Both the position numbers and the translations under genes were made by a program. Positions 27,238 to 36,785 of a stretch of 64,000 bases of DNA are shown here, piece by piece. The stretch is from positions 209,672,965 to 209,736,964 of the forward strand of contig OX352774.1 in assembly GCA_947095535.1 (NCBI GenBank), read 5' to 3'. The notes beneath the pieces were generated by a model. It was not told where the DNA came from. It saw nothing but the letters and a program-made list of their open reading frames with translations, and did not search any database. The number at the start of each line of letters is the position of its first letter. Position 1 is the first letter of the stretch. The stretch comes from Poecilobothrus nobilitatus (lineage: Eukaryota; Arthropoda; Insecta; Diptera; Dolichopodidae).

Positions 27238-27750
27238 TAAAGATTTTCACAAAAAAATATTAACAAAACTTCATTGGAGACATTCTGGAATTTTTTTTTT
27301 AAATTTTGTTTTATGTTTTGTAGATTTTATTAAGTGTTTTCTTTGTCCATCAAATATATTTATTTCGAAAAATTAAATAAAATTATTTCAGTTTTTGGTT
27401 ATTTCAACTTTAAAAGTAACAAAATTTTGTAGACATTTTTTAAGGGTTTAATGTTTTATATATATATATATTTATAAATAATAATATTACCATGGGTGGT
27501 AGGGGGTGTGAATAGGAAAAATTGAACTGTTTAATTTTTTTTAAAGTTTTTCACGAGAAAAATATTAATTAAACTGAATTGGAGACACATTGGAGACTTT
27601 TTTTTGTTTTTTTTTGTGTTTTGTAGATTTTATCAAGTGTTTTTTTCTCCATACATTTTTTCATTTCGAAATATTAAATAATTTATTTCAGTTTTTTGGT
27701 TATTTGAACTTAAAAAGTAACAAAATTGTGTAGACTTTTTTTAAGAGTAT
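27238..27750. repeat. Direct duplication of about 205 bp, spaced about 300 bp
   Basis: Unit 1 (27238-27448) and unit 2 (27542-27750) share, in order, TAAAG(A/T)TTTTCAC, ATTGGAGACA, TTTTGTAGATTTTAT, AAGTGTTTT, ATTTCGAAA, TTATTTCAGTTTTTGGTTAT, AAGTAACAAAATT and GTAGAC. The match is clear across the full unit but with many small differences, so the duplication is old. No inverted ends or coding frames were seen. Confidence 0.75.
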
Positions 27751-28266
27751 AAATCAAGGAAGAATTAACCACTTTTAAAAGATTTAATTATAATGATTTA
27801 ATACAATTTGCAAGTAAAATTTAAGTTTTGAGATCTTTTTATATATTGATGGTTTTATAGTCATATTAACATTGTCGGATTGATAATGTAAGACTTCTCT
27901 GGGAAATAAGTAACACTTGTGAATTGGGTCCCTTTGTAAGAGTTATAAATATTGAGTTATAATTATAGAGATTAGAACATGTGTATGTATATGTGATAGT
28001 ATAGTTATTTTTTTATAATCGTATATATGATATACATATAATATATAATATATATCATATATAGAGACCTATATAATAACTCTATAATTTGTTTTTGCCA
28101 TTTTTATTGTTATACATAAAATTACAAAATTTTATCATATTTATGTATAACTATAACTAAATCTTAGATATTTACTTAAGATATTTTTAAAAATATTTAA
28201 AATATTTTTAAGATTCATATACCTACATTATGTATGTTAAAAAAAAGAAATTATATATAAACTTGC

Positions 28267-28433
28267 CTGATATATGCATAAAACATTGTGTTAATGTTGC
28301 AATTGCAAATCCAGACGCTAATGCAGTAGCTAATAATACAGATGATACACTAGCACCAACACCAGCACCAGCTGCAGCTCCACATACAATAAAAACATAA
28401 AAAAATGATGCCAAACATTCAGCTATTATTGAT
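28267..28433 (-). CDS. bib: big brain, coding exon 2, transmembrane helices 1 and 2
   Basis: This 167-base exon follows a TTTTAG acceptor, completes Arg-64, then reads 55 codons and one extra base. It begins SIIAECLASFFYVFIVCG, membrane helix 1 with the conserved MIP glutamate, passes a Gly/Ala-rich linker (AAAGAGVGASVSS), then gives helix 2 (VLLATALASGFAIATLTQC) and ends at MHIS. This is close to Drosophila Bib over the same stretch. The donor is unusual. The only in-frame join to exon 3 uses CAG|GCAAGT, a GC-AG intron whose other donor positions match the consensus fully. The nearest GT, four bases downstream, would destroy the reading frame of the NPA loop. The split Gly codon (G|GT) is restored in exon 3, giving HISGAHINPAVT. 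Confidence 0.96.
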
Positions 28434-28681
28434 CTAAAAAGAAATTAAAAAGAAAAAATAAACATAATATGTATTATAAATCTTTATATTCAGGGGAAAA
28501 AAAGTTATCTTTAGATTTAGAAAATATACCAAATTGAATTCAATTGAATTCACTTTTATTTAGAGAATATAGTTTTAAAAATCGCAGCATGATTTTTAAG
28601 GCGCTTATAAATCTTATAGATATAATAAAACATAATATTTTCTATTGAATCAGTTCAAATTTTAAAATTTAATATATTATG

Positions 28682-28718
28682 TTTATGTATGTATGTTTGT
28701 ACGTATGTATGTATATGT
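28682..28718 (+). repeat. TATG tetranucleotide microsatellite
   Basis: TATGTATGTATGTTTGTACG and its continuation form a short imperfect (TATG)n run in bib intron 1. Confidence 0.8.
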
Positions 28719-30620
28719 AATTTCTTTCTTTTTTTTTTTATAATTCTACAAATAAATCAATTAAATTAAATTTGAAGTTTTGATAATGAAAAAGAATAAT
28801 TTTGGATTCAATATTGAAATAAAAAAGTAATTTTAAAGATAACAAATAATTTTTGACTTATTATATTATAGATACTCATATTATCTTTTATCATGTCAGA
28901 ATAATTTCTTTTTCATCTTCCTGATAAATTATTATATTTTTTTCTTTTTGATTTTTTTTTATTTTCAATTTAATGATACCTTGGGTCATTAATCAAATAA
29001 ACAAAAAAATACAACAAAAGAAAAAAATAAAATCAAAGTTGAATAATTCAACAATAATTCTTTCAATCTATAAGATACCTAAAAAAAAAAAGCAAAAAAA
29101 TTGTTGTGTTGTCGGTTACTTTGGTCAAGAAATTCTATAAAATCAATGACCATTTCATTATTGTTATGAATTTTTTTATTTCTTTCTAAGATTCTTTTAC
29201 AAAAAAAAAAAAAATTTCCAAAAAAAATAAGTATCATATGGTTGGAATTTATGATACATTGTGTATACAAAATTTTGGTATTCCCATACTGACACAAAAA
29301 TATTTTCATTTCGCCCTCAAAAATAATTTAAATTGCATACAATAACAATACACGTATATATAGCTGTAACGATTCGAAAGAATGAGATAGCAATTGAATA
29401 TAAAATTCTAAAAATTAGTTCACCTTTATTAATGTTCTTTTCCTACTTGCAAGTATTACCTATATACACCTTTACAGGTAAAAATATATAAATTTTTCAG
29501 AAGAAAAGAAGACTAGGTAATCAATGATAAGAAATTCAGGAAAAAAAGATTGCAGCTGTTCAATAACATACATACTGTACGTGTTTGATAGTACATAATA
29601 CTGTATTTGATTTTTTTTGTATCTTCTATCCTTTTCTTAATTAAAAAAAAAAATTTCGTTCTCAATATTATAAAATCGAATTTTTTTCAATCATAAGGAA
29701 TTTTTGTATTAAAAATCAAATCTATAACTATAGATAACAATTTGAATTAATCTTTTCGGTCAATAACAAAAAAAAAAAAATAAACATTTTGTTTATTTGT
29801 TATTTGTCAAATTTTTTTTTGTATAATTTCCATGTTAAATATCAGTTTAACAGACTTTAAAAAAATATCCGTTAAAATATGTTTGAATGTCACAAGGAAA
29901 TGTATGTACATAGTTGTTTCATATACTTATTAGAATGTTGAACCTTTTTTTATAGGAGGGGTGAAAATCAGCGAAAGAGGAGCCGTACAAGCACAATTTC
30001 TCCCTTAACGTGAGGAACTATTATTATTATTATTTTTTAGTTTTGCATCTCATGAATGATATACTGGGTGTAGTCCTTACGTGAGAAACTTTTACCTACT
30101 AAATATCTTCTCTTTTTAACAAAATAATTGATTAGGGGATCTTTAGTACTATTGTACTGTTTGGGCAAGGAAAAATTCTGTTATGGAAAAAAAATAGGTT
30201 TGCAGGAAGCTGATGAATGCAGATTTTGTTGTTCTTCTTAAACTCGGGTTGTAATTAAATGATATGTTGAGTCAAAAGGCTAAGATGTAATCTAGATCAT
30301 TAATTGAATTTGAAATCTAGATTATCAGAAAAGACATTATTCTGTTAACCAGTTCATTTTTACCATAATTCGTTCCAAACTGAATATTTAAAAATTAAGA
30401 GATCTTATTCAAGATTCGGTTTTACCGAAGAAGTATAAAGGGATTTTGATATGTATGGATCATTGAATCTTTTAAACTAACATTTAATAAAGTGAGGTTT
30501 GCTTTATTTAAAATATACCTTGCTGAAATTTAACTGAAATGAAAGTTTAATGTTAAATAATGCTCCTAAATCTTTTAATGAATTGAGTTTTAAGATTATT
30601 TGATTATTCAAAGAGTATAT

Positions 30621-30880
30621 TATACTCTTTTCACTTCAAATTTGTCCTTTTTAACATTATATTTATCATTTTTCAAAATCAAATTCGTTCAAATTTTCAA
30701 AATCAATTTCGTCAAAATTTAGAAATGTACTTTTTTTTTTAATTAAATAAAAAGCTTAAAAATAGCAATTTGATTCTGAAAAAATCAACAAAATTAAATT
30801 TTGAAAATTTGGACGAATTTGATTTTGAAAAAAGACAAATATAATGTTAAAAAGGACAAATTTGAAGTGAAAAGAGTATA
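30621..30880. repeat. Long foldback: 83-bp arms, 80 of 83 identical
   Basis: The left arm 30621-30703 starts TATACTCTTTTCACTTCAAA. It is the reverse complement of 30798-30880 except at three positions. The arms are separated by 94 bases. The spacer is AT-rich. A transcript of either strand would fold into a near-perfect hairpin. It lies in bib intron 1, so it should be transcribed with the bib pre-mRNA. It may be a young foldback MITE or a hairpin-RNA locus; no protein is encoded. Confidence 0.9.
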
Positions 30881-30901
30881 CGTATATATGAATATAAAAT
30901 A

Positions 30902-30927
30902 GTAGCAGAGGACCGGGCGTTGCCCGG
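30902..30927 (-). mobile_element. Helitron-like 3' end with CCGGGC-GTT-GCCCGG hairpin
   Basis: A perfect 6-base GC stem with a three-base loop (30913-30927) is followed, on the minus strand, by TCCTCTGCTAC. Helitron 3' ends have a GC hairpin about 10 bases before CTRR and an adjacent T. Here the final four bases are CTAC, so one base departs from CTAG. The body would lie to the right of 30927. The 5' TC end was not identified. Confidence 0.4.
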
Positions 30928-30994
30928 AGTATTTTGTTGGCTTTATGAAATATAAATTATTTACTTTTGTTTTTGTGTTAATATAATTTAATTA

Positions 30995-31065
30995 GGGTCC
31001 TCGGTGGCCCTATGTTAACCACTAGTTAAACACGTGGCTTATTAACTGAGGGAGTGCGTCTTCAA
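30995..31065 (+). mobile_element. tRNA-derived SINE, 5' fragment
   Basis: GGGTCCTCGGTGGCCCTATG at the start and GAGGGAGTGCGTCTTC about 50 bases later match the head of the SINE seen at 366 and 21215. The B box is destroyed and the body is missing. The fragment starts about 70 bases to the right of a Helitron-like hairpin. Confidence 0.55.
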
Positions 31066-31975
31066 AAGATATAATTTTTTTTAATAAATTTTAAGTTTTT
31101 TAATGCATAGAGCAAGTGACATCGTTGATTAAAACGATAAATAATAATAAATAATTTTAATAAAGAAAAAATTTAAGATCTAAAAGGAAGGCAGAAGATG
31201 CGTGATATAAGAGGTCAGAGTGTATAGATTTAACAATGTAAAACAAGACTAAAATTATGTAGTGAATTGTAAAATAGCATTGTGAAAGGTTCAAACTTAG
31301 GTTAAATAATTTAAATTTTAAATTGCAATAAAATTTTCAAAATTCAATTTTCAAAATTTGCGAACACATAATAATTTGACAGCATTTAGCAGGACAGGAA
31401 AATTATACCAAAGTGAGCTTGAAAAAAAAATTTACCGATAATTAATGAAATTTCTTTAATATTGTTAGTTGTATTCAGAAAATAATTTCTATTTGTATAT
31501 ACATATGTATGAATTTTTTAGTTAAATTACTGGTACGGTATATACAAAGAGATACAAAGTGTTATTCACTTAGATTTAAGGGATAAATTGATTTAAGTTT
31601 TAAAGTTCAAATATATAAAACACAAAAAAAAATTAGAAATGAGAAAGCCTATATAGGTATTAGGTATTAACAATTAGGTATATGAAATTAAAATACAGTA
31701 ATTTAGTCAAACAAACCATCGCCCAAACAAACTAAATATTTTAAAATCACTGAATTACTTTTGTATATCACAACATAATATGCCTTGAGGGCTTACTAAA
31801 ATTAAAGCATATTGTAAATAGAGAAAATAAATAGACAACAAAATCATAATTTTTAGAAAAAACAATATTGGCGCACTTGTTTACGTTCTTAAACTTTGTA
31901 TTTTTTTTTAAATAGTTCACACTATCTTCTGTATACTGTCATTTAATGTAATTTTTTTTTTTTGTTTTATTTCTA

Positions 31976-32325
31976 ATGTTGCCCAAACATGGCGGACCTG
32001 ATTTTAGAACAGGTCCGCGAATTTGATAAGTTGTATCGTGTATGGGCAAGTTGTAAAACCATTTTAATGGTTGGAAAGTTAGTTGGAAATTTTGATTTTT
32101 GTGGGTGGAGTATTTGATTTGTGGTTGAGTTGTATCGTGTCTGAGCAAATTTTACAACTTACATGTCATTTTAACATTGAGATTTTTTGTTTTGAGAAAA
32201 TAATAAAAATATAAAGTACATAATTACAATGGTTGGATGATGCGTTGGATAAGTGTGTGGTATGGTTCTAAAATCTGTCCTCGTACCAAGTTTACAACCT
32301 AGTTCGTCGTGTCTATGGGCAGCAT
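31976..32325. mobile_element. 350-bp inverted-end element with internal hairpin
   Basis: The left end ATGTTGCCCAA and the reverse complement of the right end, ATGCTGCCCAT, match at 9 of 11 bases. A perfect 9-base dyad, GCGGACCTG (31992-32000) and CAGGTCCGC (32010-32018), sits near the left end. The motif GTTGTATCGTGT..TG.GCAA occurs at about 32030 and 32129, with a related block TTCGTCGTGTCTATGGGCA near the right end. A 69-codon minus-strand frame (31939-32148) lies across these repeats and I do not treat it as a gene. The element is probably a non-autonomous DNA transposon. Confidence 0.6.
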
Positions 32326-33569
32326 AATGAATCATAATATAATTTTTCCGTGTCTGCTAAAAGATATTTTAGTTGATTATCATCAGTATAAACTACACAA
32401 TACTTTATTAAAGATTTTGGATGGTTAGTTTAGTTTAGATGATTTTTTTTTTGTTTTATGTTATTTAAAAAATTTGTTCTTAAATTGCATTATTTCGTAA
32501 AAAAAAAAAAAAAATAAAAAAAAAAAAAAAGAGTTAGTTTTAATCAATGGCTAAAAACGAACAACAAAAAATTGGCTGAATTTTAAAAAAATATAAAATA
32601 TGTAGTTATAAACAAATACATATACATATGCATCTATATGTTATTTATATACAACAAACTATGAATGTTTATTTTTTTTTAACCTACACAATTTTATTTT
32701 TGAACTGATATACATATCTGTATAGATATACATATATAGATCCTGATTAAGAATTGAAGAAGTTCATTTTTGTTTTTTGTTTTTTAAGATTTCTTTATTT
32801 ACCCAATGAATTATTTATTCATTCTTGATTCTAGGTTGATGATATGATACGGTTCTCTGATTTTTATTAAAAACAAAAAAAAAAACAAAAATTCACAATT
32901 CATTGTACATTTCATATTCTTTAAAAATGATTTCTTATTGTATCGTATCTATTAATACTTATGCATATATACATACTTATACAGTATTATACACATACGT
33001 AAGTGTATTATTATAGTTGATAAAGAAAATATTGTTCGATTCAATTAAAAGTCATTCTAGATAGATAACAATAAAAAAAAAAAAAAAAATGAAATGAAAT
33101 GAATAAATTATATTATTTTCAATATTGGTTTAAGAAAAAAAAAAAAAATAAAGAAGTTAGCTATAAAATTTTTGTTTTTTTGGATTTGCTTGTAGGTACT
33201 TTTTTTGATATTTGATTATTTTATTCCAAGAATTTATTATATTATCTGTATTATGATTAATTATACATATATGTATGTATGTATATAAAAATATTATGTT
33301 TCTTTAATATTTTTGAGAGGGTGGTTTTTACAGTTTATAGCGATACTTATAAAAGTTTAACATAGTTTTTTTTAGATTTAAGTAAGGAAAGATTATGTAC
33401 CCATACCTAATATTTTTTTTAGTCAAATTTAAACCTATAGTATTAAAATATCTTATTTTGTAAATTTCTATTTCATATACTTTTAATCTACAATACAGTT
33501 AACAGATAAGAAGAATATAATATCTTTTGGTAATTTAAATTTTCCTCTTTATCCCGCACAATTTTAATT

Positions 33570-33745
33570 ATACCATACCCTATTTCCCAAGCATCCTTCC
33601 CGCCATCTTTATCCCTAAAACTAAACTATGTTAGTATGTAGAAAAGAATATATTAATTATGTCACTATGTATTAAAAGACCCATTCTAAAGTTTGGTTTT
33701 AAAAGCGGTGGTTTTGGTTGGTTAAAGTTGAATCTTATCCAGAGA
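33570..33745 (-). repeat. Interspersed repeat family B, minus-strand copy
   Basis: CTAAAGTTTGGTTTTAAAAG followed by GGTGGTTTTGGTTGGTTAAA is the reverse complement of the block at 48765-48812, and CATCCTTCCCGCC..TTTATCCC corresponds to GGGAAAGGATTC in that copy. Three copies in the window share the order of blocks. The type of element is unknown. Confidence 0.6.
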
Positions 33746-35347
33746 AATTACATACAAAAGATTCCTTTGAGTGAAATGCAGTTCTTTTGAGTGATTTTCA
33801 ATGTTTTCCACCGTCTCTAGTAATAAACAAAAAAAAATATTGCTCCTTAAAAATTTCTTCTTTATACACATAAGTTAAATTACTGGCAAATTATGGAAAC
33901 ATTATAAACTACATTTGGGAAATTATGACAAAGAGGGATTAACTATGTTATAATATTAACTTATAAAAAATCAAAAACAGAAGCATCCGTCTTACGAAAA
34001 AATGATTTTTTTGAGAATATACCTATAATTTTTTTGTCATTTTTTTATTAAGTACATATACATTATAATCGATGGTACGCAATTTATTTATTTTGTTTTA
34101 ATATCTGATGGAAATACTATCTATACGTATTTATATGTACTTAATTCTAAGTAGATATATAATAACAAAATATAAAATTTATAACAGAAACAAAAATAAT
34201 AACTAAATAAATAAATTTTGAAATTTGAGAATTTTGTTTGTTAAGAGTTATAAAAATTATAAAATCTAGATTCAAAAAAAGAAAAAAAAAAAAAAAGATA
34301 GAGAAAATAAAAAGGAAAAAAATATTTCATAGAAAAATGATATTTTATTTTTGTTATATTTGCCAAGAAAAATATTATATAGAACGAAACTGAAATTAGT
34401 TTTTATTTGCATATTTTATGATGATGTCAGAAGAATGAATATGATAATTGGTATTTTATATTACCCTTTTATGTAACCCTTTTAGGTATATATTATTTAT
34501 TGATAAAGTACACAAATTATCAATAAAATATTTTAAAGTTGAAAAAATATATTAATAAAATTTTCCCGGATTGGATTTACTAGTACAACTTTTATATTTA
34601 TTTAATTATAACACCTTTGAACTTATTGTATTGAAAATTTAATTATAAGAAAAATAACTTTTAATTTTTGCAGTTAAAAAATATTGATTTTATTTTGATA
34701 AAAATTTTAAATCTATAGATATACAATAGGTATATTTTGTTTACATTTTTCTTTGTTTTTTTAGTTTTTCATTATCTTAAATTTGTTTCGAATAAAATTT
34801 TTGGTTTTGTTTTACCGACTAACAATTACTTATAGTACTGAGTTTGGTATAGAACTTTTGTATTATTTTTTTTTTTAGAATATTATTAAGCTTTATCATT
34901 TTGAACTACAGTAGAAATTAACTCAATACCTGCATATATATATAGTTGATAGTCCTATGAAGTTATTACATGTACAACTCATGGTGTTCATTAAAAAAAT
35001 TTTTTTTTGTGAATTAAATTTTAACTGAATGATCGTAGTACAGTGTCTTAGACAGAACCTAACATAACTTTAATCTTAAAGAAAGAGATTGAGGGACTAA
35101 AACTATAACTCCAGATTTTTTTTAAATACTGGTTGCATTTAAAGGATTTTTAAATTACTATTGTCGTATTGTAGGTACATATATAAAAGTTAAATGGCGA
35201 TATGTCGTATTTCAGATTAAAAAACTTTGTTTTGTAAAATATAAAAAAAAAAAATTACTTAAATTTATAAAAATTCAGTAACGTAAAAAATTAATAGGTA
35301 CTAATTTTACATAAGTACCTACCTAAAAATGAAAATTAAAAATTTAC

Positions 35348-35538
35348 CTCCAAAATTCTAATGTACGTATTTCAGCATGCATACTCCTTTTAGGTTGCAT
35401 AATTGTTGATGATAAATTATTACGATTACGTCCAAAACCAGTATTATCTTTACGTATTGCTTCTAATCTTTCAAATAATGTTACAATATGATAATCCAAA
35501 TTTTGATCTGATGGTATATGTAAACTTTCATCTGCCAT
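35348..35538 (-). CDS. bib: big brain (aquaporin-family channel), coding exon 1, N-terminus
   Basis: This exon encodes the start of big brain, an aquaporin/MIP-family membrane protein that acts in Notch-dependent neurogenesis in flies. It gives 63 codons plus two bases. The protein starts MADESLHIP, continues with DYHIVTLFERLEAIRKD and ends with KRSMHAEIRTLEFW, which I recognise as the conserved cytoplasmic N-terminus of dipteran Bib. The ATG at 35536-35538 has A at -3 and an A-rich leader, and nothing coding precedes it. The exon ends AG|GTAAAT, so the last codon is split after two bases. The first base of exon 2 completes it as Arg, giving FWRSIIAEC across the junction. Codons are almost all A/T-ending, like the other two exons. 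No membrane segment lies in this exon. Identity rests on recall of the family, with no alignment run. Confidence 0.95.
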
Positions 35539-36279
35539 TGTTTTTTTTGTGTTTATTTAAAAAAAAAAAAAAATTTTAAATAATTTTCTTTTTTTTTTTT
35601 TTTATTACAAATTAAAATTTAATAAATTCTTTATTTATTTTTTTTTTGATAACTTTTAGTATATTTTATAGTAATTTTATATAAATTATTCTTTTTAATT
35701 TTTTCTTTTAAATGTTCACTTTGCTTTATTATTCTTTTAAGAATTTTTTAATTCTTTTTTTTTTAAACTTCACACGAAAGAAAAATATAAATTTTTAAAA
35801 ATTTTTTACACATAAATTAAAAACTTTACATAAAAATATTTTATTATAAATTAAGACAAATTTTTTTTTTCTTAAAAAATTTTCACTTTAGTTTTATTGC
35901 AAAACTCAATTATTAATTATTTTTAATTAAAATTCACTTTTAATTAACATAAATTGATTTTAAATGAACATAAATTGATCTTAGGCCAAAAAGTGCAATA
36001 AAAATAACACAACAGTTGTAAAATATAATAGGTATATTCTGTTTCAAAAAATCCAATATAAATATATTTTATAATATTATAAGTAATAACTATTACTTAA
36101 AAAAAAATTAGTTTTTTTTTAAAAATTGAAAAGAAAAAATTTAAAAATAAAAGCTAAAAATAAAAACGATTAATATTTCAAATATTACAATAAATACAAA
36201 AAAAGAATAAGTAGATAGAAATTTAAAAAAAAACACCCGTTTATTCCTTTTCTTATGAATATATAAATTTCGAATTAAA

Positions 36280-36290
36280 CGCGCCAAAAA
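36280..36290 (-). promoter_or_regulatory. E2F-like site
   Basis: Read on the minus strand the sequence is TTTTTGGCGCG, which contains the E2F consensus TTTSSCGC. It abuts the AACGTCTG dyad in the same CpG-containing patch upstream of bib. One motif match is weak evidence by itself. Confidence 0.25.
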
Positions 36291-36315
36291 CGTCTGACCA
36301 CGACGAACAGACGTT
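36289..36315. promoter_or_regulatory. Inverted repeat AACGTCTG-N11-CAGACGTT upstream of bib
   Basis: Two perfect 8-base arms (36289-36296 and 36308-36315) flank an 11-base spacer, ACCACGACGAA. In this AT-rich setting such a CpG-containing dyad is conspicuous. It lies about 750 bases upstream of the bib ATG. It could be a dimeric transcription-factor site or a short hairpin in the leader. The role is inferred only from position. Confidence 0.35.
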
Positions 36316-36734
36316 GACGAATATTTTATTTTAATATATCTAAAGTATCTTTTTTAAAAAATAAAATTAATCCTACATCAACGAAAAATTCATGTATCTT
36401 CACTTTTGATTCTCGCAACACTACTATTTTATTTTTATTTCAATAAAGATTATTTTTTACAATACAATTCAACTTGTTCCTATCAACAACAGTAAATATT
36501 CACCTCCGTCTGTCCTCCGCAATACTGTTTCATTCCGCTGAATATATTTTTTTTTGTCTGCATTTATTAATGGTATACCGTATAAGTGTGTATCTATACT
36601 TTAATTTTCTTATCAAAAGCACGAAAAACAACAAAATAAAAGAAAATTTTTCTGTCTGTTTAATTTCGTGCAGTGAAATGGTATTCAATTCAAATTCAAT
36701 TCAACCTACACACACTAATACAATAACAAACTTG

Positions 36735-36785
36735 TACACTGACTGAGATCTAAATACATATTATAATATCTATAGATATCGTTTA
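36735..36785 (-). promoter_or_regulatory. Possible core promoter (TATA-like plus initiator)
   Basis: On the minus strand this reads TATTATAATATGTATT followed about 20 bases later by CTCAGTCAGTG, which contains the arthropod initiator TCAGTC. The spacing is a little short for a classic TATA-to-start distance. It would place the start of transcription about 1.2 kb upstream of the bib ATG. Chance TATA matches are common in DNA this AT-rich. Confidence 0.2.

Larger units (their letters stand above)
12119..28266 (-). other. bib: bib intron 2, GC-AG type
   Basis: A 16,148-base intron with a GCAAGT donor (28261-28266 on the plus strand, read in reverse) and a TTATAG acceptor. It interrupts a Gly codon after its first base. 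It contains a MITE-like element, two SINEs, a decayed retrotransposon, a 792-bp inverted-end element, two fragments of another repeat family, a TATATG microsatellite, a CAA/CAG-rich run and a 300-bp-period duplication, all listed separately. The remaining stretches (about 12,120-13,020, 13,760-15,050, 15,110-17,110, 17,870-18,630, 19,430-21,210, 21,950-23,590, 23,780-26,920) show AT-rich sequence with no exon that I can support. Confidence 0.85.
28434..35347 (-). other. bib: bib intron 1
   Basis: A 6,914-base GT-AG intron between coding exons 1 and 2 (donor GTAAAT, acceptor TTTTAG). It interrupts codon 64 after two bases. Besides AT-rich unique sequence it holds a TATG microsatellite, the 83-bp foldback, a Helitron-like end, a SINE fragment, a 350-bp inverted-end element and a copy of an interspersed repeat, all listed separately. 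About 28,720-30,600, 31,070-31,970, 32,330-33,570 and 33,750-35,340 I see only AT-rich sequence with homopolymer runs and no exon. Confidence 0.85.
35539..36735 (-). promoter_or_regulatory. bib: Putative 5' leader and promoter-proximal region of bib
   Basis: This lies directly upstream of the bib start codon on the minus strand. Bases 35,540-36,240 are very AT-rich with long T runs. From about 36,270 the composition becomes less extreme, with a CpG-containing patch at 36,278-36,320 and CT-rich sequence around 36,480-36,560, as often seen near promoters. No other long frame reads into exon 1. I cannot tell leader from promoter without transcript data, and an unseen 5' non-coding exon is possible. 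Confidence 0.4.

Noticed and set aside
31939..32148. 69-codon minus-strand frame with HDTT motifs
   Set aside because: The repeated residues reflect the repeated GTTGTATCGTGT DNA motif of the inverted-end element, not a protein.
36474..36746. 90-codon plus-strand frame in the bib upstream region
   Set aside because: It is antisense to the probable promoter, lacks any motif, and reflects the less AT-rich composition there.
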